64,000 bases of DNA from the NCBI GenBank assembly GCA_038227045.1, contig JBBRQD010000007.1:35544-99543 (forward strand), written 5' to 3'. The notes below the pieces were generated by a model. The model was not told the DNA's origin. It made no database searches and saw nothing but the letters and a program-made list of their open reading frames with translations. Source of the DNA: JANXLS01 sp038227045. Lineage in GTDB: Bacteria > Planctomycetota > SZUA-567 > H5-PLA8. Positions 38,301 to 47,553 of the stretch are shown here, one piece after another. Every line of letters begins with the position of its first letter. Position 1 is the first letter of the stretch. Made by a program: the position numbers and the translations under genes.

Positions 38301-41300
38301 GTCACACCCACAAGCATGCTTTTTAAAATCACCGAAGGCGAATTATTACCCTTCGAGACGCTGCAAATTGTTTCGCACGACGACGAACCGCTGCAAATCG
38401 TGTTGAGTGTTCCCGCGTTTCCGGTCGCGCCGCAGAATGTGGAAGCGAAGCCCAACGATCCATCAGTCGCCCCTGCCCCGCCCCCGGCACCGGCGCCGCT
38501 CGCGTTTCTGTTCAATGATGCAAAACAGGAACTGCCGCTTTCGACGCTCAACCTGACTCTGCCCGCGCGCGGAAGCGTTTCCGTGACGGTGCGCCCGCGC
38601 CCCGACGCGCGCGACACGGAGACCGGCTCGATTCTCATCGACGGCGGAGGAGAACATCAGGAAGTTGATCTGCGCGTGCAGCGTTTCGTCACACAGGCCG
38701 TCGCCCCCGTTCAGCCCGAACCGCCGAAGCTGCTGAACTGGATCATCGCATTCATTGTATTGCTTTTGATTCTCGCCGCCGTGCTCGCGAAATTCTTCAT
38801 TAAGAAATCCGGTGTCCGCTATGTGTGTTACGCCGCGATCATTCACCTGATCATTTTCTCCCTGGCCATGCCGCAAAAAGCGATTATGGACGCGCTGCCC
38901 GAATCGATTGAAGTTTCATTGCTCGACGCACAGGATAGTCTCGGCATGTCGCTGAGCGACCAGCAGACGCGCCGTCTGGATGCGCTGCACGCGGGCGGCG
39001 GCGCGGGCGACGACAAGCGCGCGCCGGTGCTGGCTCAGGCCGCGCTGCCTTCCAAAGAGGGGCCTGTGGAATTGCCAACGCCCGGAGCGGGACCGGCATC
39101 GCCCCGCCCTGGCCCCATGAATTTGGACGCGGCGCGCGGAGTGGAGCGGCCCGTTCGACCGGCCGACGTGCCCGAACCCGCGCGCGGTTCGCCGAATGCG
39201 CCGCTCTCCAATGACGCGCCGTTGGCCTTCGATGCCGATAAACCCGTCACCAAAGAAAAACCCGCGGCGGCTGAAAAAGTTTCCGCGGACACGCCCCGCG
39301 CGGCTATCGCTTCCTCAATTCAGACCACGCCGGAACCTATCGCGATTCCGACAAATTTCGCAAACGTCGCTCCCGTTTCGAAAAGCGCGCCGGCTACTCA
39401 AGCTGTTCCATCTGCCGCTTTGGCACGCAACGATTCATCCATTAATTTGGAGAGACCGGCCGAAGCTCCGCACAAACCCGTCGAAACGGCCGAACCTGCT
39501 CGGCGATCCTCGCCAGTCTCCGACGATGCGCCCTTGAACGTGGCGAGCGATGCGCCGCTTGCATTCGACAATACGCCGGCCGCGGCACCGCAAGTAAAGC
39601 CCAATCCGAAAGCGCCGGTCACCGATGTTGCGCGGAACATTCCGGTTTCGGCGCTGGAGTCAGGACTGGGCGCGCCAGGACTCGGTACGCTCAATGCACC
39701 GTTGACTCCGCTGGCTCTAAGCGCACCCGGAACGCCGGGTTCGCTTGACGCCGGACCCGGCGATTCGCGAGTGGCCCTGGCGCGAACAAGTTCGCTTCCC
39801 GTCGCGGATTCCTCCGCGGGCGTGGGCAGCGGCATAAACGGCGCGTTGATTGGAAATTCAACAAGCGACGCAAATGCAGGAGCGGGATTCGGCCGCGTCG
39901 GCGGAGGATTGCCCAGTGGCGGCGAAGAACCGCTGGCGATTGGCACTGACGGCGGTGACGGTCCGGGCGCAAAAGCCGCGGGCGTGAGTGGCGATGGACT
40001 GGGCGGCGGAAAGGGATCGGGCAACGGGAATTCGTTGATCGGCGGAACACAAGCCGGCAGCGGCAAAAACGGATCCGGCGGCAATGGCGGCGACGGTGGG
40101 TTCGGTGGAACAGGCCGAAAAACCGCAGCGGGCGGCGGCGGACTGGGCGGCGACGGCAAGGGGTTCGTAACCGGCGGATCGGGACAAGGCACGGCAGACT
40201 TTGGTTTGCCAAATGGCAATGGCAACGAGTGGCATGGCCGCCCCGGCGGAAAAGGCGGCGGCAGTTCGCTCGCTCCCGGACTGACCTCCGCGCAGATTGA
40301 AGGCACCGGCGGGAATGGAACAGGCGGCACCGGCAGCGGCGGAAACGGAAATGGCGTGGCAAGCGGTGGCATCAAAATTGGAAATGGCAATGGCATGGGC
40401 GGAATTCCGAATGGAACGGGAGTCGGCCCAGCCGGACGCCTGCCAGGCGGGTTCGGATTGAACGGCGATGGCCCCGGCGGCATGGGCGACAAACCGCTCG
40501 CGATTGGGCCGCCAGGCGGCGGCGGAATCAAGCCGGCCGGAACGGGCGTCGCATCTGGCGGAGGCGATTTGAACGGACGAGGCGGCGGTGGCGGCTATGG
40601 AATCGGGCGCACCGGCGCGGCCGGCGGCACGGCGTTCGACGGAAACGGTGGTTCCGGTGGCTTGGGTTTGGGAGGTATCGGCGGCAGCGGCATTGCAGGC
40701 GGAAATGGACGCCCCGGCGGCGCGAACGACAAGCGCGTTTCGCTTGCGCGCGGAATGGGTTCAAAAGATTTGGAAGACGGCGGCGGAGTGAAGGCCAAAG
40801 CCGTCGGCGTCATTCCCGGCCCGCCGCATCGCGGCATCAGTTCGCCGTACACGGGCGGCTTGATCCGCATCGCCATCGGGCTGGCAAAACATTCCGCCGA
40901 CTGGAATTCATCGCCGACCGCATTGCAGCATTTGCGCAGCGCGTTCATCGAACGCTCGGGCCTTCCGGAACTCGAAGTGACCGTCCCCACCGTCGATGTG
41001 AGCGACTTGAACGCGATGATGAAATGCCGCGCGATCATGTTCACGTCCAATTTTCCGGTGGTTTTCAAGCCGGCCGAAATCGACGCCTTGCGCGGTTATA
41101 TCGCCGGCGGCGGTACGCTCTGGGTGAACGATTCCTCGGCCAGCGACTATGAGAAATTCGACGAGGCGTTTCGCCCTCAAGTGCCGCTGCTCGTGCCGGG
41201 CGCAAAACTCGAACGGCTTCCCGTCGAGCACGATTTTTTTCTGGCATGCTACGATCTGAGCAAAGGATTCAAAGGCTTCCGCATTCCGCCGGGCGACAAG

Positions 41301-42182
41301 TACCGCCAGGATTTCATGGAAGCGGCCTTCATGCCCGATCCCAAAAAGTCGGCGGCGGCGCCCCAGAAACCAGCAGCAACCGGCGCTGATGCGGAAGTCG
41401 TGGATCTCGTGGGCGGCACGCCGCTGATTCACCGCCGCGCCGGAATTATTTACACGCGCAACGATTACTCTGACGGCCTGGAGATCGATCCGCGCATGAA
41501 TGCCGGAATGAAATCGCTCACGGATTTGACCAACGGCGAGATGCTCGAAAGTTCATTGCGCTTCGGCATGAATCTGGTCGCCTACAGCATGGGACCGCAA
41601 GGGTTGAAACTGCCGCCGCCTCTGGAAACCGTTGCGGAATTCGAAAAAATATACCGCTACAAAGGTCCGGCGCTCCCGGTGCTCGACGACTTCTCCGTGC
41701 TCATTGACCAGTGGAACAAACCGGCCTGGGTCGCGGAAAAAGTCTGGTGCAACGAAACGCTGCTGGAATTCCAGGATAACAAGACGGAGAAAGCGACGAT
41801 TGCCCGCGTCTCCTGCAAGGCGGGCGACAAGTTCAAAGCCGCAATCACGCGCTTCGGCGAACGCGATCTCTCGAAGACGCGCGCGCTGGTCTTCGATCTG
41901 CATTCAAACCTTGCACAGGGGCTCAACGTGTCGCTGATGTTCCACGCCAAAGACGACAAAGTCTACGAATCGCGCGCGGTGTTCGTGCGTCCGGGCTGGA
42001 ACCGAAATCTGCGTTTCCCGCTCGAAATGGGCGACATGAAATCAAGTGCCGGCCCCACTCCGTGGAAAGCCTACGACACGCCCTTCGAGCCGCGCAACGC
42101 AATCGACCGCATCTCCGTGCTCATCTACAATCTCAACGAAACCGGGATGGTGCAAATCGGCCCAATCCGCGAACAGAAGTAA
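35352..42182 (+). CDS. giant envelope protein: VWA, repeated beta domains, Gly-rich region, DUF4159
   Basis: 2,276 residues from the ATG at 35352 (an ATG at 35379 gives a cleaner signal peptide, MRFCALIASVLAHILAPAFA). VWA domain from about 162 to 335 with metal site DGSWSMNES. Then a series of Ig-like beta domains with recurring openings, LDLGDVFPG, LDFGTVESGD and LDFGRVYPSR. Two hydrophobic helices lie near 1128-1150 and 1156-1175, then a Pro/Ala-rich stretch, and a Gly-rich region (about 1510-1796, repeated GGxGG and PLAIG). DUF4159 follows (about 1820-2085; LRGYIAGGGTLWVND and IIYTRNDYSDGLE) and a C-terminal beta domain. One GGTPA-type palindrome lies in frame at 36591-36607. Probably anchored in the inner membrane with both ends in the periplasm. 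Function unknown. Confidence 0.85.
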   Translation: MRCARHSISMRFCALIASVLAHILAPAFAADIPDARSGGASIEWPANGALSFHDGDTLEFTLRLPPLLIENAPEDALPSVSIILLEAGAKEPAADAPQTGRVLALRSSRPGEWIVQVRGFAPPKENVPLELLARWSFAKAGGAKASGELRYPGRVAFGSKPIDIVLLMDGSWSMNESDPKRQRVAAVRDFIATARNSAAIGRIAIVQFDSKSVTLIPLTPVAGNFENAINAISAVGLTDIEGGIRHSLNAIEPDRRNGAAIVLFTDGNQEPGEYLNAHLEAQKAGVAIHTMTLGRDADRKLLKRIAEETGGSYADAEKDNDISAAYAAIVSRITRLRTISTSELNDAIKSVRVPVDPTCSALYLATVSEKPGVLKLQLPDGKNWASGEASNPQNFTEKPAHGEWSAQWERKEQAGGTPAVHFAASARTPLYPLFFRASPLPAAPVEFDANDPRLAVSLYDGAAPVADARIEAHFEYVITVNDEYKTERATIALLNDGKHGDGVYAADIESLDFLSKNMEFNKGTLDIVVSGTRQGQPFRRELKSPFLLKRTAPPALLVNGVYDLGEKFAGDTAAGEVNLRVRGSGGAFKTALENTPDKLAANVRLVEPPAVLKAKEKRTQRLEIQLPDLLPPGEYGGIARFELAGVESVKIPWRVKVLPVDFKAEPARLDLGDVFPGATIKAKLKLATNGGTISLKSVASPLLKNQPFVAFILDKTGREIELEFSIPETAAAGDLRHELTFTDAANRERGRVPVSLRVTPVKLSVDAKLDFGTVESGDALKRDIVLKWDSAAPVPIVPRIALAPSVFKPELAPLAVRDGGWMTSFALTIPADAPSGDAAGSINIEAGPFKSEVRWSAKIIKPGVTSDLIALDFGRVYPSRHAERKIVLRADSARPVEVELSVAKPFAKPRVAGVTLPESALTFPSKIIIAPGGTATIPFILTIPDDAQDGRYETVLRVASRVGQIEIPLSVKAVNVVDAAAFHVTPTSMLFKITEGELLPFETLQIVSHDDEPLQIVLSVPAFPVAPQNVEAKPNDPSVAPAPPPAPAPLAFLFNDAKQELPLSTLNLTLPARGSVSVTVRPRPDARDTETGSILIDGGGEHQEVDLRVQRFVTQAVAPVQPEPPKLLNWIIAFIVLLLILAAVLAKFFIKKSGVRYVCYAAIIHLIIFSLAMPQKAIMDALPESIEVSLLDAQDSLGMSLSDQQTRRLDALHAGGGAGDDKRAPVLAQAALPSKEGPVELPTPGAGPASPRPGPMNLDAARGVERPVRPADVPEPARGSPNAPLSNDAPLAFDADKPVTKEKPAAAEKVSADTPRAAIASSIQTTPEPIAIPTNFANVAPVSKSAPATQAVPSAALARNDSSINLERPAEAPHKPVETAEPARRSSPVSDDAPLNVASDAPLAFDNTPAAAPQVKPNPKAPVTDVARNIPVSALESGLGAPGLGTLNAPLTPLALSAPGTPGSLDAGPGDSRVALARTSSLPVADSSAGVGSGINGALIGNSTSDANAGAGFGRVGGGLPSGGEEPLAIGTDGGDGPGAKAAGVSGDGLGGGKGSGNGNSLIGGTQAGSGKNGSGGNGGDGGFGGTGRKTAAGGGGLGGDGKGFVTGGSGQGTADFGLPNGNGNEWHGRPGGKGGGSSLAPGLTSAQIEGTGGNGTGGTGSGGNGNGVASGGIKIGNGNGMGGIPNGTGVGPAGRLPGGFGLNGDGPGGMGDKPLAIGPPGGGGIKPAGTGVASGGGDLNGRGGGGGYGIGRTGAAGGTAFDGNGGSGGLGLGGIGGSGIAGGNGRPGGANDKRVSLARGMGSKDLEDGGGVKAKAVGVIPGPPHRGISSPYTGGLIRIAIGLAKHSADWNSSPTALQHLRSAFIERSGLPELEVTVPTVDVSDLNAMMKCRAIMFTSNFPVVFKPAEIDALRGYIAGGGTLWVNDSSASDYEKFDEAFRPQVPLLVPGAKLERLPVEHDFFLACYDLSKGFKGFRIPPGDKYRQDFMEAAFMPDPKKSAAAPQKPAATGADAEVVDLVGGTPLIHRRAGIIYTRNDYSDGLEIDPRMNAGMKSLTDLTNGEMLESSLRFGMNLVAYSMGPQGLKLPPPLETVAEFEKIYRYKGPALPVLDDFSVLIDQWNKPAWVAEKVWCNETLLEFQDNKTEKATIARVSCKAGDKFKAAITRFGERDLSKTRALVFDLHSNLAQGLNVSLMFHAKDDKVYESRAVFVRPGWNRNLRFPLEMGDMKSSAGPTPWKAYDTPFEPRNAIDRISVLIYNLNETGMVQIGPIREQK

Positions 42183-42203
42183 ATCCATTTGCGCATGGAA
42201 ATT

Positions 42204-42283
42204 TCGGATGATCGCAAATGAACGCGAATATATTCAATGATTTTATCTGTGGTAATTTGCGTTAATCCGCGTTCATCTGCGAT
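42204..42283. repeat. imperfect foldback with GATGAACGC-type words
   Basis: Left part 42204-42231 and right part 42251-42283 are inverted and built of words like CGCGTTCATCTGCGAT. Diverged relative of 19608-19755. It lies between the giant gene and the HutX-like gene. Confidence 0.75.
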
Positions 42284-42319
42284 AAAGTAAACTAATCGAA
42301 TTTCACAAGGAGCTAGACA

Positions 42320-42829
42320 ATGCCCGCCGCAAACATCGCCGAAACCGTCGCCGCCGCGCTCGCTGAAAATCCGCGCGCGATGACCATGCAACTGTCGCAA
42401 AAACTGGGCATTCCCGAAGCCGATATCGTGCGCCATCTGCCGGCCGGCCAGACGCGCGAACTCGACCTCGTGCGCTGGGACGAACTGCTGCGCGCCTTCG
42501 AACCGCTCGGAAAAGTCCACGTCATCTGCACCAACGGCGCGGTCACGCTCGAAGCCAACGGCCAGTTCGGAAACTTCAGCGCGTGGGGCGAATTCTTCAA
42601 TGTCCAGACTCCCTCGCTCGACATGCACATCCGCCCGAAAAATATCTCGGCGGCGTTCGCGGTCGAAAAACCGAGCCACATGGACGGTGTCAACACGCTC
42701 AGCATTCAATTCTTCGACCTCGCGGGAGCATCGGCGTTCAAAGTGTTCTTGACGTTCGGAGGAAGCGCGCCGATACCTGAACGTGTCGCGCAATTCAACG
42801 AAATTCGGGAGAACTTCGCGAAGAAGTAG
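42320..42829 (+). CDS. HutX/ChuX-like heme-utilisation carrier
   Basis: 169 residues, cytosolic, near the usual length for the ChuX/HutX family. Supported by AENPRAMTMQLSQKLGIPEADIV, an N-terminal helix-turn segment common in the family, and the beta-rich core VHVICTNGAVTLEANGQFG, then FFNVQTPSLDMHIRP. These proteins bind heme in the cytoplasm after uptake. No heme transporter, TonB receptor or heme oxygenase is next to it. A likely ribosome site AAGGAG lies upstream of the ATG. Confidence 0.8.
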   Translation: MPAANIAETVAAALAENPRAMTMQLSQKLGIPEADIVRHLPAGQTRELDLVRWDELLRAFEPLGKVHVICTNGAVTLEANGQFGNFSAWGEFFNVQTPSLDMHIRPKNISAAFAVEKPSHMDGVNTLSIQFFDLAGASAFKVFLTFGGSAPIPERVAQFNEIRENFAKK

Positions 42830-42845
42830 CGGCAATTCGTTTCAG

Positions 42846-44015
42846 TCATCGATCTAATTTCGGCCAATCCGGTCGCGATTCCTTGAAGCGTTCGAGATCG
42901 TAAGGCGAGCGCCCCTGTATGTACATACTCACCAACAGGCCCGCCGCCAGCGCGACCGCCGCAACCCATCGCACCGGCTCTTTGCTCGACAACCAATGCA
43001 TTAACGTATCCAAACCATACGCAGGCAGCAATAGTATGAAGGGCAGCGCGTACAATGAATACCTCGCGAAGACTGCCGCGCCGCTCCAATGCCCGACGAT
43101 AATCGGAAGCGCACCCGCAAGCGTGACGCTCAGGGCACAAAGCATCCCGCATCGCGCGTGTTTGTCGCGCAATCCCGCTATAGCCCCCGTTACGGCCAGA
43201 ATTGCAATGAGGTAACTGGCAATACCCCAATAACCACCGAGTAATGTCTTGTATATATCGAGAAGAGTATAAATCAGCGAATCGGATAATGGTTTGTTTG
43301 TGGTCGAAATCGGCAGTTCACGAGGAATCAAACAGAAAATCACGGCGGTCGCAGCGAGAATCGCGCCGACGGCGATGGCCACATTTCGCGGCGTTGCGCC
43401 TTCGGTCGTCTTAGCCTCGATCCACAGTGAAAAATATTGTGCTGCCGCCAGCGAGGCGACCACAATGACAAAAGCAGGATGTACTTGCAGCGCTAATTCG
43501 GCAACTATAAATAGCCACACGCCTCGCGCCCACGTCGCACGCGACACGAACCGATCCAGAAGCCACGCCCAGAACACCGAAAGAAATACCAGCAGCGCAT
43601 AACCGCGCGCTTCTCTCGAAAATTGTATATGTACGCCACTTACCGCGAGCAACGCCGAAGCGAACAACCCGGCGGATGTGGAAAACCAACGCCGTCCAAG
43701 TACATATACCATCCCGATTGTGGCAATGCCCCACAGCGCGGCGGGCAGCCTGAGCCATGCTCGGGAATGGCCGCCCGCGTGCCAGACAAACCAGGTATCG
43801 AAAAAGCTCACATGGCCGATCGGCCCCAATTGTCCGCCCGTCGTCCAACATTCCGCAATCGTCGATGTTTGCGCGGCGGCAAGCTGGCATTGTTCGTCCA
43901 ACCAGAGCGGCGCGCGGCCCAGATTGTGCAGGCGCAAGGCAGCGGCGATCAGGATGATAAAGAGGAGCGCGGCCCAATGATATCGGTCGAAATATGTCTT
44001 ACCCATTACCACCAC
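42846..44015 (-). CDS. GT39/ArnT-like membrane glycosyltransferase
   Basis: 389 residues with eight or more hydrophobic helices. The first loop is LGRAPLWLDEQCQLAAA, carrying the Asp-Glu pair that in PMT-like enzymes acts on polyprenyl-phosphate sugars. FSREARGYALL follows helices 3-4 and is a hallmark of this superfamily. It is a little short for ArnT, lacking a large C-terminal periplasmic domain. It would add sugars to lipid or protein on the outer face of the inner membrane. Its start overlaps the end of the next gene by 10 bp, so the two are co-transcribed. Confidence 0.8.
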   Translation of the reverse strand: MVVMGKTYFDRYHWAALLFIILIAAALRLHNLGRAPLWLDEQCQLAAAQTSTIAECWTTGGQLGPIGHVSFFDTWFVWHAGGHSRAWLRLPAALWGIATIGMVYVLGRRWFSTSAGLFASALLAVSGVHIQFSREARGYALLVFLSVFWAWLLDRFVSRATWARGVWLFIVAELALQVHPAFVIVVASLAAAQYFSLWIEAKTTEGATPRNVAIAVGAILAATAVIFCLIPRELPISTTNKPLSDSLIYTLLDIYKTLLGGYWGIASYLIAILAVTGAIAGLRDKHARCGMLCALSVTLAGALPIIVGHWSGAAVFARYSLYALPFILLLPAYGLDTLMHWLSSKEPVRWVAAVALAAGLLVSMYIQGRSPYDLERFKESRPDWPKLDR

Positions 44016-46093
44016 GGCGGGCGGATCAATCTCGGCCCTTCCTGCAATTTTTTCTTCTTCGCCGCTTCTTCGCGGTGCCGCATGATCGGGTCGTCCAGCG
44101 TGTAGGTCACGTCGCCCGCTCCGTACTTCATGCTCAATTCGAGAATCCGGCCGTCGGGTGCCAGCAGCATGTGGCAGGGCATCATCGCGGCGCTGGCGCT
44201 GGCCACGTATAGCTGCGGCTCGTTTAGTTCTTCATCCGTCCGACGCTTTTTTTGCCGTTCAGTGAGCACGGGCCTGGGTTCCGGGCGCACTTCGAAGAGC
44301 AGCACTCCGCACCGATTCTGCCGCACCAGGTATAGAGCAGCTTTTTGATAGGCGAGCGTCACCGGATCGTCTTCTTTTTTTGGCAGTGGCGGCAGCGGAA
44401 GCCGGCAGGCCAGAAGCGCGAGGTGTTCGACGCGGTTGAAATCCGAAATGAAAATCCCGTCCGGAAACGCGCGCGTCCAGGATTGGTCCAGCAGCCGCGG
44501 CGCAGCTTCCGATTCCTGCGCCTTCGCCTCATCGTCGCCGACCGGCACGCGCTTGAGCGGATCGCGCCATGCATTTTCGCCGTCGCCGCTTTTGAATTGA
44601 AGGCCGATCTCGCTGCACGCGAGCGCGCCCTGATACGCAGCGGAAGTCTTCAATTCGGGCAGCGCATCGCGGTGTGTGGCGACGCGTATTTTCTCGCCAC
44701 CGATTCGCGCGGTGATGTGATAATCCAATTTCACGCCGGCATTTTCCTCACCGTGCGTCTCGTAGTGAATCGGCCGCCATTGCGCGTCGTACAGCGTCAC
44801 CGCGACTTCGTTGCGCAGCGACCCGCCCGTGTCCATGCGCACGCGCGCCGTCGAGAAATACGCCGGTGTTTCGTCCGTTTTTTGCGGCACGAAAGGCAGC
44901 TCCGTTTTGCCCGGCTCGTATTTCGCAAACCGAATTTGCACCTGGCCGATGTCTTGATCGCGCGCCTTGACTTTGTACTTGAATTCCCGATCACAAAGAT
45001 AATCCGCGGCTTTGGGCGGCACCGGCGGCGGCGTCACCGGCAGTTCGCTCAAGCGCCCGAGCTGTTCAATGCGCTGATACGGTTCGCGGTCGGTGACCGG
45101 CGCGTCGCTCTCCGCCATGCTGGCGTCGAAATCCTGGCGGCGCATCATCCGGCCGCTCTCCTTGTCGAACCACATTTCCTGGCGCGCGAAAATGCCCTCG
45201 GCGGATTGCGTCGAAACGGTCAGCACTTCGTAGTGCGCGCAATCGTAATTCGCGTCGTTGACCGGAATCATCGCGTCGCCCATCGGCTTGACCACCAGCA
45301 GCACCTGCGCCATCGCCTCCGGGACGAAGATCGAAAATTTGACCTGCTCGCGTTTCGCCTTCGCCTCGCGGTTGGTCGGGGCGTTGAGTTCGTACCATTG
45401 ATGGATGAATTCGTATTCGACGGGAATGAACGTGTCGCGGACAAACGTGACCTCCTGTTTGTCCGCCAGTTGCCCGCCGCGATAAACCTCTATCGCCACG
45501 CCGTTCTTGTTCACATGCCCGATCATGCGCTGCGGCTGGCCCCCGGTGGTCTGCGCCATGTCGTACGCGACGACCTTGCCGTCGAGCGGATTCACGTAGA
45601 GTTTCATGCCCGTGATGAACCGCAGCGGTGTTCCGAGGTTGTCGGTGGTCATCTCCGTTTCCTGATCGATGCGCTTGAGCACCCGCGGCAATTCCCGCCC
45701 CTGCCGGCCGTAGTATTGGAGAATTTCTTTCAGGCCGGGAACCGACTCGTACGGGACATCGACCGGCTCGTAGCGCACCAGCGCCTGATACAGCACGGAC
45801 TTTTTTCGCGTGGTAAAGATCGTGTTGATTTTTCGGAGATTATCGTGGCCGATGAACACATTCGACGGAGCGGCCGCGGAAGGCGCGTCGTTTTTGGGCT
45901 GGGGCGTGACGGAATCGGAATGAATTGTTGCGGGCGTTTCGCCGTTGGAGCCATGCGATTTAGTTCCCGGCCCGCTGGACGTGGCCAGCGCGAGCCACAC
46001 CGACAGGCCCAGAAAAATCACCGCCGCAATCAGGTATTTGTTTTTGTTCCCGGCAACCGTCTGCACTGCCACCCCCGCGATATTGAGGGGCAC
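44006..46093 (-). CDS. membrane-anchored protein with a large extracytoplasmic part, unknown
   Basis: 695 residues: an N-terminal helix (KYLIAAVIFLGLSVWLALAT, residues 19-38), then a soluble part with no recognised domain. It contains beta-rich stretches such as FARQEMWFDKESGRMMRRQDF (read as two pieces), which resemble lipoprotein-substrate folds seen in DUF3108-like proteins. The last 60 residues are charged (EEAAKKKKLQEG). It overlaps the glycosyltransferase gene. It might help present or modify a surface glycan, but that is inference from neighbourhood only. Confidence 0.5.
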   Translation of the reverse strand: MPLNIAGVAVQTVAGNKNKYLIAAVIFLGLSVWLALATSSGPGTKSHGSNGETPATIHSDSVTPQPKNDAPSAAAPSNVFIGHDNLRKINTIFTTRKKSVLYQALVRYEPVDVPYESVPGLKEILQYYGRQGRELPRVLKRIDQETEMTTDNLGTPLRFITGMKLYVNPLDGKVVAYDMAQTTGGQPQRMIGHVNKNGVAIEVYRGGQLADKQEVTFVRDTFIPVEYEFIHQWYELNAPTNREAKAKREQVKFSIFVPEAMAQVLLVVKPMGDAMIPVNDANYDCAHYEVLTVSTQSAEGIFARQEMWFDKESGRMMRRQDFDASMAESDAPVTDREPYQRIEQLGRLSELPVTPPPVPPKAADYLCDREFKYKVKARDQDIGQVQIRFAKYEPGKTELPFVPQKTDETPAYFSTARVRMDTGGSLRNEVAVTLYDAQWRPIHYETHGEENAGVKLDYHITARIGGEKIRVATHRDALPELKTSAAYQGALACSEIGLQFKSGDGENAWRDPLKRVPVGDDEAKAQESEAAPRLLDQSWTRAFPDGIFISDFNRVEHLALLACRLPLPPLPKKEDDPVTLAYQKAALYLVRQNRCGVLLFEVRPEPRPVLTERQKKRRTDEELNEPQLYVASASAAMMPCHMLLAPDGRILELSMKYGAGDVTYTLDDPIMRHREEAAKKKKLQEGPRLIRPPWW

Positions 46094-46133
46094 AGGATAC
46101 CGGAAATTTCCGGGCAGCGCAATAGACCGTGAA

Positions 46134-46604
46134 CTACTGCGTCTTCCGCGTCTGATAAATATTGAGGCGAACTTTCAGCACCGTGCAATACAGTTCCAGT
46201 TCCTTGACAATCTCTTTCGGCGGAAAATCGAAGATCGCGTCGCCGGCCGAGGATTCCTTTTTATCGAGCATGTTGAACCATCCGACCTTTTCGTTGAGCG
46301 CCAGTGCCGCGAATTTTTTCTTCAGCGCAGCGACACCGTCGAGCGCGTTCTCTTTCGACGTGACAAACTCGACGGTCTTCAGTTTTTCGACGCCGGGCGC
46401 GGGGAGCAGCGCGAAGTGCCAGACCTCCTCGCCCTTCACATGCCAACTGAAAAGTTCCATGCCGTTCTCCGACGGCTTGGCCGCGCGCTTAACGGGCGCA
46501 TCCTCATCCTTTTCAGGCTTCGGCTCATCTTCGGCATGAACCCACGCACAGAGCATGAGGATCATTGTCAACACCATGTGTCTTGATTGAATGAATGTGA
46601 TCAT
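46134..46604 (-). CDS. small secreted protein, unknown function
   Basis: 156 residues. Signal peptide about 1-24 (TMILMLCAWVHA), then an acidic-basic linker, then a compact domain (VWHFALLPAPGVEKLKTVEF and helices to the end). No recognised family. It is transcribed with the upstream gene of the amidotransferase strand but separated by a foldback repeat. Likely periplasmic. Confidence 0.45.
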   Translation of the reverse strand: MITFIQSRHMVLTMILMLCAWVHAEDEPKPEKDEDAPVKRAAKPSENGMELFSWHVKGEEVWHFALLPAPGVEKLKTVEFVTSKENALDGVAALKKKFAALALNEKVGWFNMLDKKESSAGDAIFDFPPKEIVKELELYCTVLKVRLNIYQTRKTQ

Positions 46605-46651
46605 CGACTGATTCCCAAAAACTGTTTCGCGTTCAGACGCTTAAAAATCTC

Positions 46652-46751
46652 TCGCACAAAGGCACGAAGAATGTGAAAACTTGATCTATATTCTTCCATC
46701 TACTTCTTGTCTTCTTTGTGCTTCTTTGTGTTCTTTGCGTCTTTGTGCGAG
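46652..46751. repeat. foldback repeat with TTCTTTGTG word arms
   Basis: Left arm 46652-46672 (CTCGCACAAAGGCACGAAGA) and a longer right arm (about 46704-46751) of TTCTTTGTGTTCTTTGCGTC-type words, ending GTGCGAG, the inverse of the left end. It lies upstream of the secreted protein gene and just past the amidotransferase gene. Confidence 0.8.
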
Positions 46752-46762
46752 GCTGTTCATGC

Positions 46763-47527
46763 TCATTCAGACTTCGCGGCGGCGACCAAACTTTCAAAAA
46801 TCGCGCGGTGTTCGCGCTCGTCCGTCATGCGCTCGGGGTGCCATTGAACGCCGAGCACAAAGCGCTCACCCTGTTCCAATTCAAGCGCCTCGACCACGCC
46901 ATCCGGCGCCCAGGCTGTCGCGACGAATCCCGCGCCGAGCCGCTGCGGATTTGCCGCTTGATGATGATACGAATTAGTCAGCATCTTATTCGATCCGGCG
47001 ATGCGCGCGATGCGGCTGCCGGGCTTGAGCGTTATTTCGTGGCGATACACATTGCCCGCCTGCGGCGTGTTCGCGCGTTCGTCGTCGGAATGCTGAAGCG
47101 TGCTCGCGGCCTTCGCGGGCGGCGTCCATTCCGAACGCAGATCCTGAACGAGCGCCCCGCCCGACGCGATGCAGAGCAATTGATGCCCGCCGCAAATTCC
47201 CAGCACGGGCTGGCGCGACTGCTTCAACAGAATCTCCGCCAGCAGCAGATCGAAATGGTGCCGCCGCTCATGCATCAAATCCTCCGCGGGCTGCGCGTGT
47301 CCGCCATAATGCTCAGGCAAATAATCGGCCCCGCCGATCAAGCAGAAGCCATCGAGAATCGAAAGCGACGACTCAATCAGCGCGCGATCCGCGCATGGCG
47401 GAATGACAATCGGCACGCCGCCGGCGTTGGCGACGGCGTCGATGTATTTGAGGTGACAGACAGCCTTCGCCTTGAGCGGATCGGACATGTCCATCAGGCT
47501 GCAGTTGAGACCGATTCGGGGGGGCAT
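46763..47527 (-). CDS. class I glutamine amidotransferase-like hydrolase (PuuD/peptidase C26)
   Basis: 254 residues from the ATG at 47527. The family start PPRIGLNCSLMD is right for gamma-glutamyl-GABA hydrolase-type proteins. The catalytic triad is visible: C112 in GICGGHQLL, and the His-x-Glu in VQWHPERM near the C-terminus. It would hydrolyse gamma-glutamyl amides. No polyamine gene is near. A longer frame to 47584 exists but overlaps the next ORF and has no better ribosome site. Confidence 0.88.
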   Translation of the reverse strand: MPPRIGLNCSLMDMSDPLKAKAVCHLKYIDAVANAGGVPIVIPPCADRALIESSLSILDGFCLIGGADYLPEHYGGHAQPAEDLMHERRHHFDLLLAEILLKQSRQPVLGICGGHQLLCIASGGALVQDLRSEWTPPAKAASTLQHSDDERANTPQAGNVYRHEITLKPGSRIARIAGSNKMLTNSYHHQAANPQRLGAGFVATAWAPDGVVEALELEQGERFVLGVQWHPERMTDEREHRAIFESLVAAAKSE

Positions 47528-47553
47528 GGTTGTGATTTTCCTTGTACGCGTAC

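Noticed and set aside
39398..40531. Long Pro-rich open frame on the minus strand
   Set aside because: It is the antisense of the Gly-rich part of the giant protein; Gly codons read as Pro on the other strand, with no ribosome site.
46763..47527. Polyamine catabolism operon around the PuuD-like gene
   Set aside because: No other puu genes or polyamine transporters are adjacent; the catalytic family is clear but the pathway is not.
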